NCBI RefSeq assembly: GCF_046299575.1
Contig: NZ_JBKBHX010000008.1
Coordinates: forward strand, 115,975-179,974
Length of the DNA stretch: 64,000 bases
From: Thermaurantimonas sp046299575
GTDB lineage: Bacteria > Bacteroidota > Bacteroidia > Flavobacteriales > Schleiferiaceae
Reading direction: 5' to 3'
Shown here: in pieces, positions 18,553-26,590 of the stretch
Layout: every line of letters starts with the position of its first letter
How positions within the stretch are numbered: the first letter of the stretch is position 1
Notes under the pieces: generated by a model
The model's input: the letters and a program-made list of their open reading frames with translations, nothing else
The model's database searches: none
What the model was told of the DNA's origin: nothing
Translations under genes and position numbers: made by a program

Positions 18553-19566
18553 ATGAACGTCTTAACAGCCAAGGACTTTGCGAGTGATCAGGAGGTAAGG
18601 TGGTGTCCTGGTTGCGGTGATTACTCCATATTAAAGCAAGTTCAGAGCGTACTTCCTGAAACAGGTTTGAGACCAGAAGAAATTGTCTTTGTAAGTGGTA
18701 TTGGTTGCTCATCGCGCTTTCCCTATTACATGAATACCTATGGCATGCATGGTATACATGGCAGGGCTGCTACTATTGCAACCGGTCTGAAAATGACTCG
18801 CCCTGAGCTGAGCGTATGGATCATTACTGGTGATGGCGACGGCCTCTCCATCGGTGGAAATCACACTATGCATCTGCTTCGAAGAAATCTGGACGTTCAG
18901 GTTTTACTCTTTAACAACGAGATTTACGGACTTACAAAAGGACAATACTCGCCTACTTCAGAATTCGGAAAGAAGACAAAATCTTCACCTTTCGGCACTA
19001 TTGATCATCCTGTGAATCCAATTGCATTGGCACTTGGTTCACAAGGCTCTTTTGTAGCTCGCACCATTGATAGAGATCCCCAGCACTTGCGCTATATACT
19101 GCGCGAGGCCATTGCTCACAAAGGCACATCCTTCATTGAAATCTACCAAAACTGCAATGTTTTCAACGACGGTGCTTTTGAAATTTTTTCAGATAAAACA
19201 CACAAAGCTGAGAATACTATCAATCTTGTGCCTGGTCAACCATTGATCTTCGGTGTACATCAAGATAAAGGAATTCGTCTAGATGGATGCACACCTCAAA
19301 TTGTCACATTAGGAGATAAATTTACTGCAGACGATCTTTGGATTCACGACCCAAAAGATTTGACAAAGGCATGGATATTGGCTAACTTTTTTGAGATGCC
19401 TGGCGATGAAAACTTCTTCCCACGACCTTTTGGAATTTTCTATCAAACCAGTCGCCCTACCTATGAGTCGCTGGCTAATGAACAAATCGCTCAGGCAAAG
19501 GCAACGAAAAAAGACCTTTCACTCGATAAGTTGATAGCCGGTTCACAAACCTGGGTGGTGAACTGA
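18553..19566 (+). CDS. korB: 2-oxoacid:ferredoxin oxidoreductase, beta subunit
   Basis: Thiamine-diphosphate and Fe-S subunit of a 2-oxoacid (probably 2-oxoglutarate):ferredoxin oxidoreductase, 337 residues. It has WCPGCGDYS at about residue 17 and GIGCSS at about 55 (Fe-S cysteines). The ThDP motif GDGDGLSIGGNH starts near 93 and ends in NNEIYGLTKGQ. The ATG at 18553 sits directly behind a full promoter match; the longer frame from 18505 would run through that promoter. The alpha (gamma-alpha) subunit, normally the gene just before this one, is absent on either side here. Confidence 0.93.
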   Translation: MNVLTAKDFASDQEVRWCPGCGDYSILKQVQSVLPETGLRPEEIVFVSGIGCSSRFPYYMNTYGMHGIHGRAATIATGLKMTRPELSVWIITGDGDGLSIGGNHTMHLLRRNLDVQVLLFNNEIYGLTKGQYSPTSEFGKKTKSSPFGTIDHPVNPIALALGSQGSFVARTIDRDPQHLRYILREAIAHKGTSFIEIYQNCNVFNDGAFEIFSDKTHKAENTINLVPGQPLIFGVHQDKGIRLDGCTPQIVTLGDKFTADDLWIHDPKDLTKAWILANFFEMPGDENFFPRPFGIFYQTSRPTYESLANEQIAQAKATKKDLSLDKLIAGSQTWVVN

Positions 19567-19604
19567 AATAACAATACATTGTGGATAACCCCAGCAGCCG
19601 CATA

Positions 19605-19631
19605 ACTTGGGAATAGCGCTGTTTACCTTTC
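19605..19631 (+). promoter_or_regulatory. Possible promoter of ftsB-like gene
   Basis: ACTTGG near 19605 and TACCTTTC at 19624 resemble the -33 and -7 elements; the -7 box has C in place of the final G. It lies 15 bases before the ATG at 19647. Confidence 0.4.
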
Positions 19632-19646
19632 TTTGTATTGGTTAAA

Positions 19647-19973
19647 ATGAAAAAGGTACTCAACAGCATCAGAGAGCTTATAAATCATCCTTCACTTGTA
19701 TGGATGAAAAATCGATATGTGCTCTCAGGTGTTCTTTTTTTAATATGGATGCTTTTTTTAGATACCCATTCTCTTAAAATTCATTACAAACTTTATAAAG
19801 AAATACAGCAAACTCGAAGAGCCATCGATTTTTACAAATCAGAAATTGAAAAAGATAAAAAGCTGATTCAACAGCTGGAGAGCAATCCAGATATGCTTGA
19901 GCGCTTTGCCAGAGAACAGTACTACTTCAAAAAGCCAAATGAGGCGATTTTTATCGTAGAACTCAATGAGTAA
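19647..19973 (+). CDS. ftsB: FtsB/DivIC-like cell division protein
   Basis: Small bitopic membrane protein of the septum-initiator family (FtsB/DivIC), part of the FtsQ-FtsB-FtsL divisome subcomplex. From the ATG at 19647 it has 108 residues: a short cytoplasmic stretch, one transmembrane helix (about residues 24-41, YVLSGVLFLIWMLFL) and a coiled coil rich in Lys, Glu and Leu to about residue 85. The family signature LERFAREQYYFKKPNEAIF closes the protein. An earlier TTG at 19638 would add three residues. It stands alone behind korB. Confidence 0.85.
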   Translation: MKKVLNSIRELINHPSLVWMKNRYVLSGVLFLIWMLFLDTHSLKIHYKLYKEIQQTRRAIDFYKSEIEKDKKLIQQLESNPDMLERFAREQYYFKKPNEAIFIVELNE

Positions 19974-20016
19974 TTTTTGTAAGAAGTTTTTAAGTAATTG
20001 ATTTTCATCATTATAC

Positions 20017-20024
20017 TATTTTTG
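20017..20024 (+). promoter_or_regulatory. -7 box upstream of acyl-CoA-binding protein gene
   Basis: TATTTTTG matches TAnnTTTG; ATTG at 19997-20000 could be the -33 element. The start codon at 20124 would leave a leader of about 95 bases. Confidence 0.5.
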
Positions 20025-20123
20025 CCAAGCTATTAAAATACCAAGTAAAAATTCACATTAGAGAACTAACCATCCTCTATTTCTTATCGTTAATTAAAAT
20101 GTATCTGACAAGATCTAGTTCCC

Positions 20124-20411
20124 ATGTATTTAGAAGAAATCGCCCTGCCTTCAGTTGCTAAAATTTCTGATGCTGATTTTCAGAAGGTTATTAAGTCAGT
20201 AAATTTTTATGAATTGCCTTTAGATATTCGAATTTTATTAGAAGCATATAAAAATCAAGCAATTATAGGTGATAATCCTTATCCAAGGCCTGAGCGATAT
20301 TCCATGGTAATGGAGACGTTGCTACACGATGCATGGGCTCGTCTCAAAGGCATGCCTAAAAGCGTTGCTCAAAAGGAATTTATCCGTCTGTTAAAATCTG
20401 TTCAGCACTGA
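20124..20411 (+). CDS. Acyl-CoA-binding protein (ACBP family)
   Basis: A 95-residue soluble protein that I assign to the acyl-CoA-binding family from its pattern: LLEAYKNQAIIGDNPYPRP near residues 38-56 matches the YKQAT-GD-RP core, and DAWARLKGMPKSVAQKEFIRLL near 69-91 matches the DAW-LKG-S-EAM-Y helix. Such proteins hold long-chain acyl-CoA esters in the cytoplasm. The N-terminal part is more divergent. Its last 10 bases overlap the 3' end of the convergent cmk gene. I see no partner gene for fatty acid metabolism on the same strand. Confidence 0.75.
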   Translation: MYLEEIALPSVAKISDADFQKVIKSVNFYELPLDIRILLEAYKNQAIIGDNPYPRPERYSMVMETLLHDAWARLKGMPKSVAQKEFIRLLKSVQH

Positions 20412-21121
20412 ACTTTCTGAGATTCTTCGACCATTGCCTGTACCTTATTAGCCCAGCTTATAGCTAATTTTAGTTGTTCTTGTTGTGTAAGATGGCTGTT
20501 GTCAAGTACAATAGCATCCTCTGTTTTTATCAATGGGCTATCAGCACGGGTAGTATCTAAGTGGTCGCGATGGTTCAGATTTTCTCTTACTTCTTCGATA
20601 GTGGTGTTGTATCCTTTATCTTGAAGCTCCTTCCAGCGTCTTAATACGCGTACATCCTCATCGGCGGTCATAAAAATTTTCAGCTCGGCATCGGGAAAAA
20701 CCACAGAGCCAATATCTCTGCCGTCCATCACTACGCCACCGGTTTTTCCCATGCTTTTTTGCAAGTGTACCAAATGACGGCGTACTTCGGGAATTGCTGC
20801 TACTTCACTTACAATAGCGCTTACGGCAGTTGAGCGGATTTTATCCTCTACATTTCGACCATTTAAAAAAGTTTCGCTCTTTTTATTGTCTGGATTGAAT
20901 TGGAAGGCTATGTGAATGTCGTTGAGTTTATTTATTAGTTCAGGACTTATTTGTCCGTCATTAACTAAATTATTTTCGAGGGCATACAAAGCTACAGCAC
21001 GGTACATAGCCCCAGAATCAATGTAGTTTAATCCCAAAGCCACTGCCAGATCTTTGGCAAGTGTTGATTTGCCCGTCGATGAATATCCGTCGATAGCTAT
21101 GGTGAGCTGTTTGGGATTCAT
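20402..21121 (-). CDS. cmk: Cytidylate kinase
   Basis: Phosphorylates CMP and dCMP to the diphosphates for nucleotide supply. The 239 residues match the usual length. The P-loop IDGYSSTGKSTLAKDLA is at about residues 10-26, YIDSGAMYRAVALYAL follows, and the substrate region VVMDGRDIGSVVFPDAELKIF is near 130-150, with RRWKEL and RADSPL further on. It overlaps the preceding lipoprotein gene by 4 bases (ATGA), suggesting translational coupling. Confidence 0.96.
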   Translation of the reverse strand: MNPKQLTIAIDGYSSTGKSTLAKDLAVALGLNYIDSGAMYRAVALYALENNLVNDGQISPELINKLNDIHIAFQFNPDNKKSETFLNGRNVEDKIRSTAVSAIVSEVAAIPEVRRHLVHLQKSMGKTGGVVMDGRDIGSVVFPDAELKIFMTADEDVRVLRRWKELQDKGYNTTIEEVRENLNHRDHLDTTRADSPLIKTEDAIVLDNSHLTQQEQLKLAISWANKVQAMVEESQKVQC

Positions 21122-21663
21122 GGATTTTTAGTCAGTGTGTATTCGTATTTAAAGTTGACCATTCCGAGATTTTCGACGTTTTCAGCCTGCTCAAAGGTGA
21201 TTTTTAGTTGATTATCTGATTGTCTTGTCACCTGTACAACTATGGTGTTTGGGTTGCTTTCTCCTATCCGCACCATCTCAATTGAGTTCACCTCAGCTTT
21301 CGTAATTTGATAACTTGAGTTTTGCTGAGAGTAACTGTAGAGCTGATCCATTGTTTGCAGATTTTGGCCTGCTACTCGAATAGTAGTTTCAAATGTTCCT
21401 TGACCTTCGAAATGGAGGCGGTCAAAAGCTGCATTTATTACACAGTTTAATTCACCGTTTTTTATCGATCTGATCAACTCATATTCGACACCTGATAGGA
21501 CTATGAGTGCTGAAGCCTTGTAAGTGGTTGATCTCCATGTGCCAGGTAAAAGTTCTTTGAGTGGTTTAATGGGCGGTTCGGGATCGGTTTTGCTCTTTTT
21601 TTTACAAGAAATGAAAGTTGCTATAAGTAGTGAAAAAAATAGATATTTTAAAGTATGAGACAT
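21118..21663 (-). CDS. Putative lipoprotein, lipocalin-like
   Basis: I do not recognise a characterised family. From the ATG at 21663 the 181-residue protein has a lipoprotein signal (LLIATFISCKKK, Cys at about 20), a Lys/Pro-rich linker and a domain starting LLPGTWRSTTYKA. That resembles the opening of Bacteroidota lipocalin-like lipoproteins, with several beta-strand-like stretches after it. It would be anchored to a membrane facing the periplasm. A full promoter match lies just upstream, and it overlaps cmk, so the pair is likely one transcript. Confidence 0.6.
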   Translation of the reverse strand: MSHTLKYLFFSLLIATFISCKKKSKTDPEPPIKPLKELLPGTWRSTTYKASALIVLSGVEYELIRSIKNGELNCVINAAFDRLHFEGQGTFETTIRVAGQNLQTMDQLYSYSQQNSSYQITKAEVNSIEMVRIGESNPNTIVVQVTRQSDNQLKITFEQAENVENLGMVNFKYEYTLTKNP

Positions 21664-21678
21664 TCGATTGAGTTTCAG

Positions 21679-21709
21679 CAAAGGTACAATTTTACAAGAG
21701 TATTCACAA
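21679..21709 (-). promoter_or_regulatory. Promoter of lipoprotein-cmk pair
   Basis: On the minus strand a TTG (in CTTGTG) is followed after 20 bases by TACCTTTG, ending 15 bases before the ATG at 21663. This supports that start over the longer frame. Confidence 0.65.
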
Positions 21710-21827
21710 GAAAAGAACATTCAACCGACTTTTGTATGTTTGTTGACAGATTTATTTTACGAAAATGATTAATTAAGGGAAAATAATTCCGCTAGGAATT
21801 GAGTTTGCTCTCGCTATGTCTTGAAAA

Positions 21828-22253
21828 TTAATTTCTTTTAGAAACAACCATATTTGTAAGCTTACAATGGGAGATTAACTTTCCTTCAGTGTCGCGAACT
21901 TCGATCTCCCAAAGATGTGTGCTTCTCCCTAAGTGGATGGCTTTGGCAGTGGCAATGACTTTGCCTTCTGATATGGAGCGCAAGTGATTGCAGCTGATTT
22001 CGATGCCGTACACTTGCTGAGTATTGCGATCGATGTGTAAGGCTGAGGCTGCACTGCCCACGCTTTCGGCCAGAGCCGCCGTGGCACCACCGTGTAATAC
22101 GCCATAGGGCTGATGCACTTGCGGGCCTACGGGCATTTCAGCTACCAAATAGTCTGTTCCTACATCAGTATATTGAATATTAAGCGTATCCATCAATGTA
22201 GTGCGTGGGCGCTCATTGAACTTGCGAAGCAATTCTTCCTTGCTGATCTCCAT
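21828..22253 (-). CDS. Hotdog-fold thioesterase (PaaI/MenI-like)
   Basis: Acyl-CoA thioesterase of the hotdog superfamily, 141 residues. The signature YGVLHGGATAALAESVGSAAS, with the catalytic Glu in the AES helix, is at about residues 50-70 and resembles E. coli YdiI/EntH and the MenI type, which hydrolyse aryl-CoA esters such as 1,4-dihydroxy-2-naphthoyl-CoA. A role in menaquinone synthesis or general CoA release is possible; the sequence does not decide. The start lies 41 bases inside the end of the AlkB-like gene, an unusually long overlap, so expression is probably coupled. Confidence 0.85.
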   Translation of the reverse strand: MEISKEELLRKFNERPRTTLMDTLNIQYTDVGTDYLVAEMPVGPQVHQPYGVLHGGATAALAESVGSAASALHIDRNTQQVYGIEISCNHLRSISEGKVIATAKAIHLGRSTHLWEIEVRDTEGKLISHCKLTNMVVSKRN

Positions 22254-23283
22254 GTAATTGATTGATTTTTTTATTCATTACGTAAAACCAAAGCGGGGGA
22301 ACGAGCGTAAGAAGCATCATTCCCGGGTACCCTGTGGGCATTTGTGGACTTTGATCGTAATGTTTCAAAATTTGATATTTACGGTAAGGGTTTTCATGGT
22401 GATCGCTGTGTCTAGAGAGTTCAAAGAGCACGCTTCGACCGATGATGTGATCAGAGTTCCACGAATGGGTCACGTTTACATCTTCATATCTGCGCTCGCT
22501 TACTTTTTTTCGAGCAAGTCCATAGTGTTCGATATAATTTACTGTTTCGAGCAGTAAAAATCCGGTAGAGGCTGAGAGGAGAAAAGCGATTAAAACAGTT
22601 TTACCAAAAAATACGTAGACGCATATTAAGAGAGCTGCCTGAACCAGCATGAGAATCAAGAAAAGATTGTGAACACTAAACACTGGTAATTTCTTCCGCT
22701 TTAGCCGCTCTTTTTCAATTTTGTATGCTGATATAATGCCCTGACTCACAGCTCGCAGCCAGAAGGTGTAAACCGGTTCGTTAAATCGGGCTGAAGAAGG
22801 ATCGTGAGGTGTACCTACGTTCTTGTGATGTCCCAGGTTGTGCTCAATGAAAAAATGCGCATAAAGCGAGGTGGAAAGCAGCCCCATAGCGATTCGTTGC
22901 ATCCATTTTTCGACTCTATGGCCCAACTCATGTCCTACGTTTATTCCCATTACACCGGTATGCACTCCAAAGGAGAGCGACCTGCCCCAAAAAGTGAGCT
23001 GTGATGGATCGACTGTTGCGATGTTGTGCAAAAAATATCCAAAAAGGGCGAATTGACTTGCTGCTGCTGCAAGAATAAAAAAATCAAAAAGATTGTCTTT
23101 AATCAAAATAGCTTCTTCGCTATCAGAAAAATTGGAAGGATCTGCCTGGAGTATTAATTCAAGTAGAGGAAGAACACCAAAGGCATAAATAACCGTGGCA
23201 AATGATAACCAGCCCTCCGTTTGAAATGCTAATACAGTAAACAAAGTGATGGTAAAAGAAAGCAGATATCGATACTTTCTCAT
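22213..23283 (-). CDS. AlkB-type alkane monooxygenase / membrane fatty acid hydroxylase
   Basis: Integral-membrane diiron enzyme that uses oxygen to hydroxylate an alkane or alkyl chain at the terminal carbon. The 356-residue protein has several transmembrane helices and all the His motifs of AlkB: HELGHR, EHNLGHHKNVGTPHDPSSAR, NYIEHYGL and LSRHSDHHENPYRKYQ. The last and the NYIEHYGL motif separate AlkB from desaturases. The true substrate is open, and no rubredoxin or rubredoxin reductase is nearby. It lies 21 bases behind the Crp/Fnr gene on the same strand and overlaps the thioesterase. Confidence 0.9.
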   Translation of the reverse strand: MRKYRYLLSFTITLFTVLAFQTEGWLSFATVIYAFGVLPLLELILQADPSNFSDSEEAILIKDNLFDFFILAAAASQFALFGYFLHNIATVDPSQLTFWGRSLSFGVHTGVMGINVGHELGHRVEKWMQRIAMGLLSTSLYAHFFIEHNLGHHKNVGTPHDPSSARFNEPVYTFWLRAVSQGIISAYKIEKERLKRKKLPVFSVHNLFLILMLVQAALLICVYVFFGKTVLIAFLLSASTGFLLLETVNYIEHYGLARKKVSERRYEDVNVTHSWNSDHIIGRSVLFELSRHSDHHENPYRKYQILKHYDQSPQMPTGYPGMMLLTLVPPLWFYVMNKKINQLHGDQQGRIASQVQ

Positions 23284-23304
23284 AGGCAGATCTCTACATC
23301 TTCG

Positions 23305-24009
23305 TCAGTCATAAACATTACCTATGTGAGCAAGTTCACGCTTGTTGAGCAGTTTTATTTTTCGGCCTTTGTTTTCAATGAGATTTTCGTCTTTGAATTC
23401 TGAGAGCAGTCGAATCACAGTTTCTGTAGCTGTACCCACCATGTTAGCAATTTCTTCGCGTGTGATGCTTACGTTTAGACATCCGTCTTCATCAGTACCG
23501 AAGGAATTGTCGATAATCAGCAAAACTTCAGCAAGGCGTTCGCGTACTGACTTTTGGGCGAGATTGGTAATGATTTTACCGGCATCACCCAAATCTTTGC
23601 ATGCTAACTTCATAAGGTCGAGCGTGAAGGCCGGATTGCTCTGAATGAAGTGAAAGAGCACGTGCTTTGGAATAAAACAGGCATGTGTTTCATCCATTGC
23701 ATACACAGAGGCACTCACTGGTTCACCGCTAAGCAATGAGCGATATCCAATCAGGTCGCCCTCCTTTCCGAAGCGAATTATTTGCTCGCGCCCTTCAGAG
23801 CCCATTCGGGTTATTTTCACTTTTCCTTTGTGAATACAGTACACGCCATTATTGCGGCTGCCTTCTACCAATAGGGTTTGGCCTTTCTTGAAGAAGGCAC
23901 ACCCTTTTTCTCGCTCTACATAGTCTAATTCTCCATTGTGCAGCGAACGCAACTGTGAAATTTTGAATGTAACACACGAGTTACATGACAGCGGAATGTC
24001 TGATTTCAT
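23305..24009 (-). CDS. Crp/Fnr-family transcriptional regulator
   Basis: Cyclic-nucleotide-binding-fold regulator with a C-terminal winged helix, 234 residues from the ATG at 24009. The N-terminus has a CNSC pair (Cys9, Cys12) and further Cys at about 37 and 58, as in redox-type Fnr proteins that hold a cluster; whether one forms here is inference. The sensor barrel includes GKVKITRMGSEGREQIIRFG, and the recognition helix region is VSITREEIANMVGTATETVIRLLSEF near residues 183-208. It is divergent from the CcoI-type ATPase and is followed closely by the AlkB gene, which suggests oxygen-linked control of both sides. Confidence 0.88.
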   Translation of the reverse strand: MKSDIPLSCNSCVTFKISQLRSLHNGELDYVEREKGCAFFKKGQTLLVEGSRNNGVYCIHKGKVKITRMGSEGREQIIRFGKEGDLIGYRSLLSGEPVSASVYAMDETHACFIPKHVLFHFIQSNPAFTLDLMKLACKDLGDAGKIITNLAQKSVRERLAEVLLIIDNSFGTDEDGCLNVSITREEIANMVGTATETVIRLLSEFKDENLIENKGRKIKLLNKRELAHIGNVYD

Positions 24010-24028
24010 GGTGTGCAATTTATCATGA

Positions 24029-24036
24029 CAAATATA
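24029..24036 (-). promoter_or_regulatory. -7 box upstream of Crp/Fnr gene
   Basis: On the minus strand TATATTTG matches TAnnTTTG and lies 19 bases before the regulator's start codon. Confidence 0.5.
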
Positions 24037-24066
24037 GTAAACTTTTATGACTTTTGGGATGTTTTA

Positions 24067-24080
24067 ATGAGCTTGGTCAT
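24067..24080. promoter_or_regulatory. Possible Crp/Fnr-type operator
   Basis: The dyad ATGA-N6-TCAT lies between the divergent regulator and CcoI-type genes. The spacing equals that of FNR/CRP-type sites (TTGA-N6-TCAA), but each half-site differs by one base. It is placed upstream of both promoters. Confidence 0.35.
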
Positions 24081-24127
24081 ACTTTACAAAGCCGTTTGAA
24101 CAAACTTTTGCAGCCAATCGTAAAATA

Positions 24128-26590
24128 ATGGCTGAAATCTGTTTCCATTGTGGAGAACCCATTGATAAAGAGCGAGTTGAGTATGACGGAAAGGCCTTTT
24201 GCTGTCATGGGTGTAAGGAGGTGTACCACATTTTAAAAGAGAATGCTCTTGAAGATTTTTACAAGCTGAATCCTTCCAGTGGAGTTAGTAAAAAAAGAGA
24301 AGCACAGAATAAAGATTTTTCTTATTTAGATAATCCTGAAATAGCTGATAAAATCCTACAATTTCGAGAAGGAGGTGTAGCTGTCGTACGCTGGAGTTTA
24401 CCGCAGATTCACTGCAGCTCGTGCATTTGGCTGCTCGAGAATCTTCCGAAACTTAAGAAGGGAGTACTTTCGGTTGTAGTCAATTTCCCGAAAAGAACAG
24501 CCCAGATCACGTTTCGTGAGTCTGACATTTCATTAGCCGGATTGGCTGCACTGCTTGATCACATAGGATATCCGCCGGCTCTATCGCAAAGCAGTCTGAC
24601 CGAAGGTCGTAAAGAGGAAAAATCGTTTGATCGCACATTGATTTATCAATTGGCGGTCGCCGGGTTTGCCTTCGGAAACATCATGCTCCTTTCCATACCG
24701 GAGTATCTTGGTATGAACAACATGGGTGATGAAAACTATGCATACTACTTCCGGTTTGTGAGTATGGCTTTGTCATTACCTGTTTTGCTGTATTCATCGC
24801 AGGAGTACTACAAAAGCGCATGGGCTGGTCTGCGCAGTGGAGTGATCAATATTGACGTACCGATAGTATTGGGCATTTTTATTATTTTCTTCAGAAGTTT
24901 ATACGAGGTTTTTGTACTTCATGAGCCCGGCTTTTTTGATTCATTGGCCGGCTTATTGTTTTTTCTGCTTATCGGAAAATACTTTCAGCGCCGTACGTAC
25001 GAACGCATGTCGTTTGACAGAGATTATTCTTTCTATTTTCCGATTGCGGTTACTCGAATATTGGCTGATGGTTCAAAAGAACAAATACCTATCAGCAAAA
25101 TAGCTAAAGATGACCTCTTATTGATTCACAGTGATGAGTTGATTCCTGTGGATGCTGAGTTAGTAGAAGGTCGAGCGTATATTGACAACTCATTTGTCAC
25201 CGGAGAGGCAATACCTGTAAGCAAAAATCCTGGCGATCGAATTTATGCCGGCGGACGACAGAAGGGTGAAAAGATTGTAATAAAAGCACTTAAACCCCTC
25301 GATCAGAGCTACCTCACGAGCATATGGAATCAACCAAACCACCGGAAAGGAATAAAAATCATCAAAGACCTTACCGATAAAATCAGCAAGCGCTTTACCA
25401 TCTGGCTGCTGGCGGTTGCATTTCTTGGATTCTTAGCCTGGTTGCCCTTTAATGCTCATACGGCAATAAATGTACTCACCGCAGTTCTTATCGTTGCCTG
25501 CCCCTGTGCACTGGCGCTGGCAGCTCCCTTCGCTGAAAGCAATATGATGCTACACCTGGGCCGCAACGGCCTGTATCTGAAGGATGCACCCACCGTAGAA
25601 CAGCTGGCCGATGTAGAGCACTTTGTCTTCGACAAAACGGGCACACTCACAGTAGCTTCCGAAGGGGAGGTTACCTATCAGGGCATGCCACTCACTGATG
25701 AAGAGGTAGTACTGGTGCATGCAGTAGTGTCCAATTCACTGCATCCGCTCAGCCGCATTTTGTCGAAAAGTCTGCACACTGGAAATGCTGAAATTACCGA
25801 ATTTTCGGAAGAAAAAGGTTCCGGATTGCGAGGCGTGGTAAACGGTAATGTCCTGAAAATCGGAAGCCGAAACTTCGTGATACCTGATTCCGTACATTCA
25901 ACGGATGAAGTCCAGAATTCCGAAGTACACATAGAAATCAACGGTCAGTATCGCGGCTGCTACACGATTCAAAACAAATACCGCGAAAACCTTCATCAGC
26001 TGTTTGAATCCCTTAAGGATAAACCCATAACCATACTCAGTGGCGACAACGACCGTGAGCTGCCCAACCTGAAAAAATTTCTTCCGGAGACGGCTGAAAT
26101 ACGTTTTTTTCAGAAACCGACTGATAAGCTGCAGTACATTGAAGATTTGGAGTCGAAAGGTATTAAAACCCTCATGGCAGGCGACGGTCTGAACGATGCC
26201 GGCGCTCTGATGCGCAGCCACATGGGTATCAGCGTGGCTGAAGATGTGTACACCTTCTCACCAGCTTGCGATGCCATACTCGAGGCATCACATCTCCACA
26301 AGCTGCCGAAATATGTAAAAGCGGCTAAATCGACTGTAAAAATTATTAAAGAAAGCTTTCTGATAAGCCTGCTGTACAATATCGGTGGCTTGAGCTTTGC
26401 CTTAGCTGGTATGCTTGAACCCATAGTATGTGCCATCTTGATGCCCATTAGCTCAATTTCTGTAGTAGTGTACGTGGTTTTGCGCACTCAGGCTGTGGCA
26501 AAAAGCATTTTTACATCTTCAATCAATCACCAGGACACTGTTTCGTATCAACCGATCAAAAGAGAAGCTCACCTGGAGGGTGTTCGATAG
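24128..26590 (+). CDS. ccoI: Copper-transporting P-type ATPase, CcoI/FixI type
   Basis: P1B-type ATPase that exports copper to the periplasm for oxidase assembly. Domain order: an N-terminal Cys-rich segment (CFHCGEP, FCCHGCKEVYHIL); an HMA-like domain with HCSSCIW; membrane helices; actuator TGEAIPVSK; CPC in the membrane (Cys458, Cys460); phosphorylation site DKTGTLT (Asp502); SNSLHPLSR; and GDGLNDAGAL. The N-terminal zinc-ribbon-like segment plus the single HMA mark the FixI/CcoI subgroup that matures cbb3-type oxidases. The usual ccoS and ccoNO genes do not follow; instead the 3' end overlaps convergent pepE by 35 bases. Confidence 0.93.
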   Translation: MAEICFHCGEPIDKERVEYDGKAFCCHGCKEVYHILKENALEDFYKLNPSSGVSKKREAQNKDFSYLDNPEIADKILQFREGGVAVVRWSLPQIHCSSCIWLLENLPKLKKGVLSVVVNFPKRTAQITFRESDISLAGLAALLDHIGYPPALSQSSLTEGRKEEKSFDRTLIYQLAVAGFAFGNIMLLSIPEYLGMNNMGDENYAYYFRFVSMALSLPVLLYSSQEYYKSAWAGLRSGVINIDVPIVLGIFIIFFRSLYEVFVLHEPGFFDSLAGLLFFLLIGKYFQRRTYERMSFDRDYSFYFPIAVTRILADGSKEQIPISKIAKDDLLLIHSDELIPVDAELVEGRAYIDNSFVTGEAIPVSKNPGDRIYAGGRQKGEKIVIKALKPLDQSYLTSIWNQPNHRKGIKIIKDLTDKISKRFTIWLLAVAFLGFLAWLPFNAHTAINVLTAVLIVACPCALALAAPFAESNMMLHLGRNGLYLKDAPTVEQLADVEHFVFDKTGTLTVASEGEVTYQGMPLTDEEVVLVHAVVSNSLHPLSRILSKSLHTGNAEITEFSEEKGSGLRGVVNGNVLKIGSRNFVIPDSVHSTDEVQNSEVHIEINGQYRGCYTIQNKYRENLHQLFESLKDKPITILSGDNDRELPNLKKFLPETAEIRFFQKPTDKLQYIEDLESKGIKTLMAGDGLNDAGALMRSHMGISVAEDVYTFSPACDAILEASHLHKLPKYVKAAKSTVKIIKESFLISLLYNIGGLSFALAGMLEPIVCAILMPISSISVVVYVVLRTQAVAKSIFTSSINHQDTVSYQPIKREAHLEGVR

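Noticed and set aside
22213..22253. Possible frameshift between the AlkB-like gene and the thioesterase
   Set aside because: The 41-base overlap is long, but both proteins have complete domains and sensible ends, so two separate overlapping genes are simpler.
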